The translations under genes and the position numbers were made by a program. 64,000 nucleotides of DNA, from the NCBI GenBank assembly GCA_903847605.1, contig CAINED010000048.1:1-64000 (forward strand), written 5' to 3'. Of the stretch, positions 34,122-42,046 are shown in pieces. The notes under the pieces were generated by a model. The model was not told the origin of the DNA, ran no database searches, and worked only from the letters and a program-made list of their open reading frames with translations. How positions within the stretch are numbered: the first letter of the stretch is position 1; each line of letters starts with the position of its first letter. The stretch comes from an uncultured Hyphomicrobiales bacterium. GTDB taxonomy: Bacteria > Pseudomonadota > Alphaproteobacteria > Rhizobiales > Beijerinckiaceae.

Positions 34122-34891
34122 AGCCGCGCCTCGATATTCGCGGCCGGGCCGAAGAGGTGTTTCTGGATGAGCAGCATCAATCCGTTCACCGCCCAGCCGA
34201 GAATGCCGACCCAGACGAGATAGGCGAGCGCAAGGCCCGGACGCAGCGCCTGGCTTGCTTCCATCATCTTGTAGCCGACGCCCATCGGATTGGTCGTGAC
34301 TTCGACAGTGACCGCAACGATGAGAGAAATGCCGACGCCAAGGCGCAGCGCCACGAAAATGCGTGGTAGCGCTGCAGGAATGACGATCTTGAAGATGCGC
34401 GCTGACAGCGACAATTGCAGCGCACGCGAGACTTCGATGAGGCGCGGCTCGATGCCCGCAATCGCCGAGCGCGTGAGAATGAGCGCGGGCCACATGGTTG
34501 CGAAAGCGACGATGGAGAATTCGAGCCGGTGCCCGAAGCCATAAACCAGCAAGGCAATCGGAATGAGCGCGACAGAGGGAATTGGACGCAGCACTTCCAC
34601 GGTCACTTCAAGCAGCCGGTTGAGCGGCGCGAAGAGACCCATGAGTATGCCGAGCGCCATGCCGATGCTGAAACCGATGGCGAGACCGAAGCCCGCATTG
34701 GCAAGCGTCTGCCATGTCGCATAGAGCATGCTGCCATCGGCCAGCGCAGCAATGCCTGATACGAATATATCCGAAGGCGGCGCCAGCGCATCGCTTTGCA
34801 GATTTGTGGCGCGCGCGAATACTTCGGCGAGAACCAGCAAGCCGACAGGCAATACGAGCCCGCGCGGATCGATGCGCAGCAACGCGTTCAT
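34118..34891 (-). CDS. ABC transporter permease, first of a tandem pair
   Basis: A 257-residue permease. The coupling loop is IEVSRALQLSLSARIFKIVI, followed by GISLIVAVTVEVTTNPMGVG, which departs from the usual GEF-GG ending. It starts inside the stop of the ATPase gene (four-base overlap) and ends inside the start of the second permease gene, so ATPase and both permeases form one translation unit. Confidence 0.92.
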   Translation of the reverse strand: MNALLRIDPRGLVLPVGLLVLAEVFARATNLQSDALAPPSDIFVSGIAALADGSMLYATWQTLANAGFGLAIGFSIGMALGILMGLFAPLNRLLEVTVEVLRPIPSVALIPIALLVYGFGHRLEFSIVAFATMWPALILTRSAIAGIEPRLIEVSRALQLSLSARIFKIVIPAALPRIFVALRLGVGISLIVAVTVEVTTNPMGVGYKMMEASQALRPGLALAYLVWVGILGWAVNGLMLLIQKHLFGPAANIEARL

Positions 34892-35670
34892 GACTCCGCT
34901 TCCTTGATGAAGTCGAAGAGCTGGCGGCGCAGGCGCAAAAACTCCGGATCTTCACGCGTCGTGAGCTGATTGCGGTCCCGTGGCAGGTTGACCTCGACTT
35001 CGATGGCGACGCGGCCCGGATGCGGCAGCAGGCCGATCACGCGGTCGCCCAGATAGATTGCTTCCTCGAGATCGTGCGTCACGAAGAAAGCCGTAGCGCC
35101 GGTGCCACGCACGATGGACAAAATCTCGTCCTGCAAGCCCTGCCTCGTCATCGCGTCGAGCGCGCCGAAGGGTTCGTCCATCAGGAGAACGGAGGGAGTC
35201 TGCGCGAGGCAGCGCGCGATCTGCAGGCGTTGCTGCATACCGCCGGAAAGCTGGTTCGGATATTTCTTGCCCTGTCCGCCAAGGCCGACCTTTGCAAGCA
35301 ATTGCTCGATCTTGTCGTCGCGACCTTCGCGCGGCGCATTGAGCGCCTCGAAGGCGAGCGAAACATTGCCATGCGCCGTGCGCCAGGGCAGCAGCGCCTT
35401 GCCGTAATCCTGAAAGACGATGGCGATATCCTGCCGCGGATGCGTCATGCGCGTGCTGCGATAGGTCACATCACCGGACGTCGGCTGATAAAGGCCCGCC
35501 AGCAAGCGCAGCATCGTCGTCTTGCCGCAGCCCGAGGGGCCGACCACGCAGACGAATTCGCCTTCGCGAATGGAAAGATTGATGTCGCGCAGAATTTCAT
35601 GACCGCCAAGGGTCAGATTCACGCGATCGATATGCAGCACGGGCGAACCCGCGTGTTGCTTTTCCAGCAC
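34888..35670 (-). CDS. ABC transporter ATP-binding protein
   Basis: A 260-residue nucleotide-binding subunit: Walker A GPSGCGKTT, signature LSGGMQQRLQIARCLA, Walker B VLLMDEPFGALDA and switch His in FVTHDLEEA. It lies 75 bases after the GntR gene on the same strand. The probable receptor of this importer is the protein at 38145, three genes upstream. Confidence 0.93.
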   Translation of the reverse strand: MLEKQHAGSPVLHIDRVNLTLGGHEILRDINLSIREGEFVCVVGPSGCGKTTMLRLLAGLYQPTSGDVTYRSTRMTHPRQDIAIVFQDYGKALLPWRTAHGNVSLAFEALNAPREGRDDKIEQLLAKVGLGGQGKKYPNQLSGGMQQRLQIARCLAQTPSVLLMDEPFGALDAMTRQGLQDEILSIVRGTGATAFFVTHDLEEAIYLGDRVIGLLPHPGRVAIEVEVNLPRDRNQLTTREDPEFLRLRRQLFDFIKEAES

Positions 35671-35745
35671 CCTCCGGCCCCTCCGGTTCCCTATCGTCGG
35701 ACACTATCCGTTTTTCGGCGTCAGCCAAGCCCTGACTCCGCCGTT

Positions 35746-36432
35746 CTACGGCACGTCCGTCTCGCGCCGGAACGACTGCTCGAGCAGCGCCAGCGAAGCT
35801 TCCACATGGGCGATCGCCTGCGCTTGCGCCGCCGCCGCATTGCGCGCGCGGATCGCCTTGACGATCCGGCCGTGCTCGCGCGCCGACGCCAGCATTGTCG
35901 TGCGCGTCAACGCGCGGCGAAATTGCAAACCGGCTATCGTATTGCCGAGGCGGCGCAGCGCATCGGCAAGAACGCCGTTGCCGCCGGCTTCGACAATGGC
36001 CTCGTGGAAGGCGACATTGGCCTCGACATAGGCGGAACTGTCACCCTGCTCCGCCGCCGCGACCACGATGTGATGCAGTTTCTCGATACGCGCGATCATT
36101 TTGTCCGAAGCGGAAACGGCAAGACGCGCAGCAAGGCCTTCGAGGTTTGCGCGCACCTGAAAGATGTCGCGCACTTCGTCCGGCGAGAGCTTGCGGATCG
36201 TAACGCCGCGATTGCGCGCAAATTCGACGACGCCCTCTGCCGCCAGCCGCGCGAATGCCTCGCGCACCGCAGGGCGGCTCGAGCCCGTGCGCTGTGCGGT
36301 CTCGGTCTCGACGAGTCGTTGCCCCGGCACAACATCGCCATCGCGCAGGGATTGGAGAACGGAAGCCGCGACGCGATCGGCCACCGAAGCCTTCGCCGCC
36401 GTTTGCGCCCTGATCGTCTTCATCGCCGTCAT
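35746..36432 (-). CDS. GntR-family regulator, FCD subfamily
   Basis: A 228-residue regulator from ATG 36432, overlapping the ThDP gene stop by four bases. The N-terminal winged helix includes GQRLVETETAQRTGSSRPAV and GVVEFARNRGVTIRKLSPDE. The C-terminal all-helical FCD domain shows ANVAFHEAIVEAGGN and SAREHGRIVKAIRARNA, where the Asp/His residues usually bind a metal that holds a carboxylate effector. Sitting inside the operon, it is likely autoregulated through the palindrome at 39089, whose ATTGTC/GACAAT arms match FCD-type operators. The effector would presumably be the imported acid or its product. Confidence 0.93.
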   Translation of the reverse strand: MTAMKTIRAQTAAKASVADRVAASVLQSLRDGDVVPGQRLVETETAQRTGSSRPAVREAFARLAAEGVVEFARNRGVTIRKLSPDEVRDIFQVRANLEGLAARLAVSASDKMIARIEKLHHIVVAAAEQGDSSAYVEANVAFHEAIVEAGGNGVLADALRRLGNTIAGLQFRRALTRTTMLASAREHGRIVKAIRARNAAAAQAQAIAHVEASLALLEQSFRRETDVP

Positions 36433-38138
36433 GCCGGTATCCTGTTGCCGCCCATCTTGCCGAAGGCCGGCAACATGGGATGCGGTACGAAGCGCGTGAC
36501 GCAATCGATCACGGCTGGCTTGCCGGAGGAAAGCGCACGCATAATGGCAGGCCCCACGTCTTCGAGTTTCTCGACGCGCTCGCCATGGCAGCCGAAACCA
36601 CGAGCGATGGCGGCATAGTCCGTGCCCGAAAGATCGCCGCCGAGATCGAAACCCTGATTCTTCTGGCCCGCTGCAACGACGCCCCACAGCGCATTGTTGT
36701 GCACGATATTGACGACAGGCGTGTTGTAGCGGCGCGCCGTATCGAGTTCCTGAATCGTGAAGCCGAAGGCGCCGTCGCCGGTGATATTAAAGACCGGCTG
36801 CCCAGGATGCGCCAGCGACAGCGCTATCGCCCACGGCAGGCCGAAACCGAGTTGCGCCATGCCCGGTTCGTGAAAGCGCGTGCGCGGCGCTTCCACAGGC
36901 GTGAAATCGTTACTCCAGAAACTGGTGTGGCCGCCATCATAGGTGACGAACGCGTCTTTCGGAATCGCGCTTCCTATCTCGGCCGCCAGCGCCGCCGGAT
37001 GCATGACCGGGCTTCGCTCCGCCGCAAGACCATCGAGTTTCGCGCGATGCGCGGCATACATCTGCAATATGCGCGCGCGCCACTCCACATCGACGGATGG
37101 CTTGTGACGAAGCAGGAGCGCTTCAGCGAGCAGCGGGACGGCGAAACCTGCATCGGCGTGAATGGCAACTTCCGCGCGCGCGTTATCGCCGAGCACGCCG
37201 GCGTCGCTGTCGATGTGGATGAGCCTGGTTTCGCCGCGCACCAGCGGTCCCTTCTCGTCCCAGAGCCAGGACGAGAAGCGGCACCCGATGGCCAGAACAA
37301 CGTCGGCTTCTCTCAATGCCGCTACAACGGCATCGCTGCCGACGATCCCGCCATGCCCGATGAATTGTGGCATCGAGGGAAGAAATGCGCCGATGCCCAT
37401 TTGCGTGGCTAGTGCGGGGCAATCGAGCAGAGTTACGATTTGCCGCGCCGCTTCGACGCCGCCCGATCTGCCGAGTCCACCGCCCGCGATGACAACGGGA
37501 CGCTTTGCCCCCGCGAGAAGCGATGCCGCAAGGTCGATGTCGCCGTTATGCGGCGCGGGTCCGGACGTCTGCCGATACTGTTTCGGCATCCAGTCGAATT
37601 CGCTGTCCTCATAGTCATGCTTGCGCATGAGTATGTCCTGGGGAACGTCGATATGAACCGGGCCCTGCCGTCCGCTCGTCGCCTCTCGCAATGCGCGCCG
37701 CACGAGTTCGGGAATGCGCCGACCATCGTGGACCGTCGCGTTCCACTTCACGACGGGCTTCAGCAGCGCCTGTGTCTCAAGCTCCATGAACATGCCGCTC
37801 GAAGGGTAGCTCGCCGCGTGCTGGTTGTTCGACGTGATCAGCAGGAAGGGAATGCGATTGTTGTAGGCGCCGGTCACGCCCGCGACGACATTGCTCGTGC
37901 CAGGCCCCAATTCGCTGAAGGCGACGGCGATCTGGCCGGTCGCGGCGTGAACTGCGGTGGCCATATAGGCGCTGGTCGATTCATGCCGCGCGCCGATATG
38001 GCGTATCGAATTCTGCTGCGACAGTGCTTTCAAGAACGGCGCAATCTTGCCGCCGATAATGCCGAAGGCAAAGGGTATGCGCTCCGGCGCAAGCGCACGC
38101 ACCAGCGCCTCGCCACCCGTCAGTTGCAACATGGCCAT
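36429..38138 (-). CDS. thiamine-diphosphate-dependent enzyme, acetolactate-synthase-like
   Basis: A 569-residue ThDP enzyme with activating Glu53 in GARHESTSAYMATA, a conserved Gly/Pro run FSELGPGTSNVVAG, and the ThDP-Mg motif NITGDGAFGFTIQELDTA, ending IVHNNALWGV. All three domains are full length. It sits between a periplasmic receptor gene (6 bases upstream) and a GntR gene (overlapping), so it is clearly part of the uptake operon. Likely action is decarboxylation or carboligation of the imported 2-oxo acid or a derivative. It differs clearly from the ThDP enzymes at 28084 and 42047 and is not a recent duplicate. Confidence 0.9.
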   Translation of the reverse strand: MAMLQLTGGEALVRALAPERIPFAFGIIGGKIAPFLKALSQQNSIRHIGARHESTSAYMATAVHAATGQIAVAFSELGPGTSNVVAGVTGAYNNRIPFLLITSNNQHAASYPSSGMFMELETQALLKPVVKWNATVHDGRRIPELVRRALREATSGRQGPVHIDVPQDILMRKHDYEDSEFDWMPKQYRQTSGPAPHNGDIDLAASLLAGAKRPVVIAGGGLGRSGGVEAARQIVTLLDCPALATQMGIGAFLPSMPQFIGHGGIVGSDAVVAALREADVVLAIGCRFSSWLWDEKGPLVRGETRLIHIDSDAGVLGDNARAEVAIHADAGFAVPLLAEALLLRHKPSVDVEWRARILQMYAAHRAKLDGLAAERSPVMHPAALAAEIGSAIPKDAFVTYDGGHTSFWSNDFTPVEAPRTRFHEPGMAQLGFGLPWAIALSLAHPGQPVFNITGDGAFGFTIQELDTARRYNTPVVNIVHNNALWGVVAAGQKNQGFDLGGDLSGTDYAAIARGFGCHGERVEKLEDVGPAIMRALSSGKPAVIDCVTRFVPHPMLPAFGKMGGNRIPA

Positions 38139-38144
38139 ATCCTG

Positions 38145-39065
38145 TCAGCGAATGACGAAAGCGGCGGGATCGAGCTTTTTCTGCATCCGGCCTTGCTCCA
38201 TGAGCACATCGATCAGCCAGCTATATTGCGACGGTTCGAAATCCGCCTTGCACTCCGGCGCCGGCACGCGATTGATGATCTCAAGCGGCTGGCCGGTATA
38301 TTTCGAGACATATTCCTTCATCTTTGCGGGTTCGCTGCGGCCGAAATCCGCGCCGGCGCGCATCGCCTTCTGGAAGCCTTCGATCACTTGAGGGTTTTTC
38401 TTGGCATAGTCGCGCATCACCGCGAAGACGACGTAAGGCGTTCCCGCCGGAAGGTCGGTCGTAAAATAGCTGATTACCTTGCCTGCGCCCATCTCTTCGA
38501 TGCGGCTCGTGAAGGGCTGGCCGGCGACGATGGCGTCAACCTGCCCGGCCCGCATCACATCGACCGTATTCGGAATTGCAATCTCGACAAATTGTATGCC
38601 CCGGGGATCGATCTTGTTCTGCATCAGCCAGCGGCGGAAAATCACGTCGAGAAAGGCGCCGATGCTGGGCACGCCGACTTTCTTGCCCTTGAGATCGGCG
38701 ATCGAAGCGATGCCCGACTTCACATGCGCCGTCAGCGCGACCGAACGGATCGTCGGGCTGATGACGCCGCACCCCGCCACGACGACGAGGTCGATGCCGT
38801 TCTCCACCGCTTGCAGCAGCGACGTCGAGGGCACCATGCTGATCTGCACCGAACCGCTCACCAGCGCCTCGACGCTGTTCGGCCCCATGCGCAGCAATTT
38901 CGCGGAAATGCCGTTGTTGGCGAAATAGCCCTGCTCCACGGCCGCATAGGCGTTCTGCGCTTCTGCGATGGGCGCATGGCCCAGCGTGATCGCCGTCTGC
39001 GCATTTGCGCCGGAAATCGTCACGGCGCATGCGAAGGCAAGCGCCACTCCCCTCGAGACAGGCAT
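38145..39065 (-). CDS. NMT1/SsuA-type ABC transporter substrate-binding protein
   Basis: A 306-residue periplasmic receptor with GGAGGG before the start and a signal peptide (PVSRGVALAFACAVTISGA, cleavage at NAQ). The mature part reads ITLGHAPIAEAQNAYAAVEQ, GSVQISMVPSTSLLQAVENG and LKGKKVGVPSIGAFLDVIFR. It is the first gene of the operon and probably the receptor for the importer encoded at 33357-35670. The GntR-type palindrome lies 24-36 bases before its start codon. Confidence 0.92.
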   Translation of the reverse strand: MPVSRGVALAFACAVTISGANAQTAITLGHAPIAEAQNAYAAVEQGYFANNGISAKLLRMGPNSVEALVSGSVQISMVPSTSLLQAVENGIDLVVVAGCGVISPTIRSVALTAHVKSGIASIADLKGKKVGVPSIGAFLDVIFRRWLMQNKIDPRGIQFVEIAIPNTVDVMRAGQVDAIVAGQPFTSRIEEMGAGKVISYFTTDLPAGTPYVVFAVMRDYAKKNPQVIEGFQKAMRAGADFGRSEPAKMKEYVSKYTGQPLEIINRVPAPECKADFEPSQYSWLIDVLMEQGRMQKKLDPAAFVIR

Positions 39066-39080
39066 CCATCCCTCCTGATG

Positions 39081-39101
39081 CTGACAAGATTGTCAGACAA
39101 T
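39081..39101. promoter_or_regulatory. GntR/FCD-type operator: overlapping palindromes
   Basis: ATTGTC-A-GACAAT (39089-39101) is a perfect palindrome; it overlaps a second inverted repeat, CTGACA-AGAT-TGTCAG (39081-39096). They lie just upstream of the binding-protein start at 39065 and about 95 bases before the divergent phytanoyl-CoA dioxygenase-like gene. The arms match operators of FCD-type GntR regulators, and such a regulator is the third gene of the operon. A regulator bound here would block transcription of the operon and perhaps of the divergent gene. Confidence 0.65.
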
Positions 39102-39194
39102 ATTACGGGATGCTATGAAGTCAATCCCGCCGTTTTGCGTGAGCGCGCCTGATCGAATAGCCTGCGCCCAAGCAAATCATGCGGGAGGAGCGCA

Positions 39195-39995
39195 ATGCCT
39201 TTGGAAGCCTCGCAAATCGAACACTACAGGCATAATGGCTTTGTCTCCGGCCTTCGCGTCATTTCCGCAAGCGAGACTGCGGATGCCATGCACAAGCTGG
39301 CCGAATACGAAGCCGAACATGGTTCGACCGACGCCTTGCACATGAAATCCCACATCTACTTTTCATGGCTCTGGCGCATTGCGCGTAGCGAGAAGGTCAT
39401 CGACGCCGTGCAGTCAGTGATGGGACCGGATGTGCTCGTTCTCGCCTCGCGCCTGTGGAGCAAGCTGCCGTCGGACGAAAAATTCGTCAGCTGGCATCAG
39501 GACGTGAATTACTTCGGCATCAAGCCCTCGGATGCTGCCTGCAACATCTGGATCGCGCTCTCGGATGCGAGCGAAGAGGCGGGCTGCATGCGCTTTATGC
39601 CGGGCAGTCATACACAGGGGCTGATCGACCACGAAATCACGATGGCGGCAGATAACTTGCTCACCCGCGGACAGACCGTGCGCGGCGTCGATATGGCAAA
39701 GTCCATAGCTGCGCCTCTCGCCCCGGGGGAATGTTCGTTCCATCACGGCCATGTGCTGCATTGCTCGCAGCCGAACCGGAGTTCGCACCGTCGCGTCGGT
39801 TTCAGCATGATCCTGATGCAGCCGCACGTGCGCTCGACGACAGGGCGGCGCAGTGCGTCGCTGCTCTGCGGGGAAGACCGTTTCGGCCATTGGGATATCG
39901 ACCCGGAACCAACCTGCGACCGCGATCCCGCCATCCTCGCGCGCATGAATAGCGCGACGAAACACTATGTTCCCGAAAACGCCTATTCCACCTGA
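39195..39995 (+). CDS. phytanoyl-CoA dioxygenase (PhyH)-family Fe(II)/2-oxoglutarate oxygenase
   Basis: A 266-residue protein with SD GGGAGGAG. The iron facial triad is His101 and Asp103 (SWHQDVNYF) and a distal His in FHHGHVLHCSQPNRSSHRRV; an Arg in that segment can bind 2-oxoglutarate. PhyH proteins hydroxylate lipids, amino acids or chlorinated and methylated small molecules. It diverges from the GntR-controlled operon and may share its control region. The esterase gene follows 12 bases after the stop, so the two are probably one transcript. Confidence 0.88.
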   Translation: MPLEASQIEHYRHNGFVSGLRVISASETADAMHKLAEYEAEHGSTDALHMKSHIYFSWLWRIARSEKVIDAVQSVMGPDVLVLASRLWSKLPSDEKFVSWHQDVNYFGIKPSDAACNIWIALSDASEEAGCMRFMPGSHTQGLIDHEITMAADNLLTRGQTVRGVDMAKSIAAPLAPGECSFHHGHVLHCSQPNRSSHRRVGFSMILMQPHVRSTTGRRSASLLCGEDRFGHWDIDPEPTCDRDPAILARMNSATKHYVPENAYST

Positions 39996-40007
39996 CTGGA
40001 GAGATTC

Positions 40008-40931
40008 ATGTTCAAATTCGCCGGCGCTGCCGCGCTATGTTTTGCTTTCGCACTGTCGCCAGCCGTCGCGCAGGTTCCGCCCGAACTTGCTGCAAAGCTG
40101 CGTGAAATCGGCCGGGTCGTCGATCCGCCGAAGACTGGCGAGCTTTATCGTCCCTTGCACGATCCAATGCCCTATGCGGGCGCCCATGCGCAGACCGATC
40201 TGAAATATGGACCGGACGACCGTCAACTTCTCGACATCGCCTCGCCGAAAGAACCGGACGGCAAACCGCGTCCCGTGCTTATCTATGTTCACGGCGGCGG
40301 CTTCGTGCGCGGCGATCGCGTCGGTGCGCCGCCCTTCTATGCCAACGTCATGTCATGGGCCGTGAAGAACGGCTTTCTCGGCGTGAACATGACCTATCGT
40401 CTCGCGCCGAAGAATCCCTGGCCTGCAGGACGCGACGATGTCGCGCGCGCCGTCGAATTCGTTCGCCGCAACATTTCCAAACACGACGGCGATCCCGCCC
40501 GTATTTATCTGATGGGTCATTCCGCCGGAGCCATGCATGTGGCTGCATATGTCGCGATGCTCGCGGAAAAGGGCGAGAAGCCGCTCGCGGGCGCGATCAT
40601 GGTGTCGGCCTTCTACGACTTCCGACCGGAAGATGCGAGCGCGGCGGAGAAAGCCTATCTCGGCGAAAATCCCGCCAACTATGCTGCCGCCTCATCCATA
40701 AAAAGCCTGCCGAAAGCGACTTTCCCGCTGATGCTGGTTCATGCGGAACTCGATCCGCAACTCTTCGTCACGCAGGCGCAGGAAATGAACAAGATTCTCT
40801 GCAGCGCCGGGAAATGTCCCCACTTCGTCGCGTTGAAGGATCACAGCCACATTTCCGAGACCTATGCCATCGGAACAGCAGACACCTCGCTGAGCGACGA
40901 GATCCTGAAGTTCACGGGGATGCGCAAGTAG
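40008..40931 (+). CDS. secreted alpha/beta hydrolase (esterase/carboxylesterase)
   Basis: A 307-residue hydrolase with a signal peptide (KFAGAAALCFAFALSPAVAQ), so it should act in the periplasm. The oxyanion motif is HGGGF at 95-99, the nucleophile is Ser172 in LMGHSAGAMH, and the probable catalytic His is in ALKDHSHISETYAI. This is the HSL/BD-FAE style of esterase. Co-transcription with a PhyH-type oxygenase and divergence from an importer operon suggest it releases a carboxylic acid from an ester before uptake; that is inference. Confidence 0.88.
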   Translation: MFKFAGAAALCFAFALSPAVAQVPPELAAKLREIGRVVDPPKTGELYRPLHDPMPYAGAHAQTDLKYGPDDRQLLDIASPKEPDGKPRPVLIYVHGGGFVRGDRVGAPPFYANVMSWAVKNGFLGVNMTYRLAPKNPWPAGRDDVARAVEFVRRNISKHDGDPARIYLMGHSAGAMHVAAYVAMLAEKGEKPLAGAIMVSAFYDFRPEDASAAEKAYLGENPANYAAASSIKSLPKATFPLMLVHAELDPQLFVTQAQEMNKILCSAGKCPHFVALKDHSHISETYAIGTADTSLSDEILKFTGMRK

Positions 40932-40966
40932 CGCATCCCAATGCCGTATGCGCAGCCTTCGTTCTC

Positions 40967-41983
40967 TCAATAACCGAGGATCGTCTTCACCCTCTGCACC
41001 ACGGGGGCCGGCGTGGCATACATGTCCGAGACGAAGGCCTGAATCTTCTCGCCCTGTTCGGGCCGGAATTCGAAGCCGCGCTGCTTCGCCGATGCGATAA
41101 AAGCCGGATCCTGCAACGTTTCCCAGAACGCCCTGCGCATGATGGAGACGATCTCAGGTGAAACATCCGGTGGCAGAGCAAAGGGCCGCGCGATTTCCAG
41201 CTGTCCGAAGATGAGCTTCATGGACTGCTTGTCTTCTTCGCTGGTCACCTTGTTGACTGGATTATAGACCCCGGCGAAATCCGGGTGATCCTGAAGACCC
41301 AGTTGCACCGCGACTTTCAGCGAACCGCTCTTGATCGAACCGGCGAACGCCGACGTGGCGCTTGACGCCCAGACCCCGCAGGCGCCATCGACCTCGCCGC
41401 GCTCGGCGGCAAGTATGACATCGTTCGTACCCTTGTAGCCCTGCACGATCTTGATCTTCGTGCCGAGCATGACGTTGAGCGCCATCGCGTCCTGCGTCAT
41501 CGTCGACGTCGGCACATTCGAGCCGATTGTCACTTCGCGTCGCTTCATGTCCTCGAAATTCTCAACCCCGCGTCCCCGCCAGAAAACGCAGCTGGAGGCT
41601 TCGCGATTGGCGTTGACGATCCAGTTGAATTTCGATGCATCGAACTGCGCCCCCTGCGTGCCCCATAGCGGCTCAAGAACCGTCCAGGGACCGATCATGC
41701 CGATCTGCGTTCCGTCCTTGGCAGCAACGGAATAGAGCCAGTTGGCGAGCACACGGCCACCGGCGCCCGGCCGGTTGTCGGCGATGACGGTCGGATTGCC
41801 GGGAATATGTTTGCCGACGAAATCGGCAAAGACCCGCGTGATCAGATCGAATCCGCCGCCGGGGCTTACCCCGCTGGACAGCCTGATCGTCTTGCCCTTG
41901 AAAATGTCCTGTTGCGCCGTCGCCGCATTGGACCCGCAAAAGGTCAACGCAATCGTCACAGCCACCAGCCGCATGGGTGTCAT
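40967..41983 (-). CDS. Bug-family tripartite tricarboxylate transporter receptor (orphan)
   Basis: A 338-residue periplasmic receptor with GGGGAGG upstream and a signal peptide (LVAVTIALTFCGSNAATAQ). It belongs to the TctC/Bug family: GKTIRLSSGVSPGGGFDLIT, GKHIPGNPTVIADNRPGAGG and AFWETLQDPAFIASAKQRGF are characteristic. These bind carboxylates through water-bridged Gly/Ala loops. No tctA or tctB gene is in the window. It follows the ThDP gene at 42047 by 63 bases on the same strand, suggesting a joint role. Confidence 0.92.
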   Translation of the reverse strand: MTPMRLVAVTIALTFCGSNAATAQQDIFKGKTIRLSSGVSPGGGFDLITRVFADFVGKHIPGNPTVIADNRPGAGGRVLANWLYSVAAKDGTQIGMIGPWTVLEPLWGTQGAQFDASKFNWIVNANREASSCVFWRGRGVENFEDMKRREVTIGSNVPTSTMTQDAMALNVMLGTKIKIVQGYKGTNDVILAAERGEVDGACGVWASSATSAFAGSIKSGSLKVAVQLGLQDHPDFAGVYNPVNKVTSEEDKQSMKLIFGQLEIARPFALPPDVSPEIVSIMRRAFWETLQDPAFIASAKQRGFEFRPEQGEKIQAFVSDMYATPAPVVQRVKTILGY

Positions 41984-42046
41984 CGCATTCCTCCCCGCCC
42001 GGACTTTTGTCCTTGCGGGAAGTCTGCCACCGGCCAGGCTTTCTGG

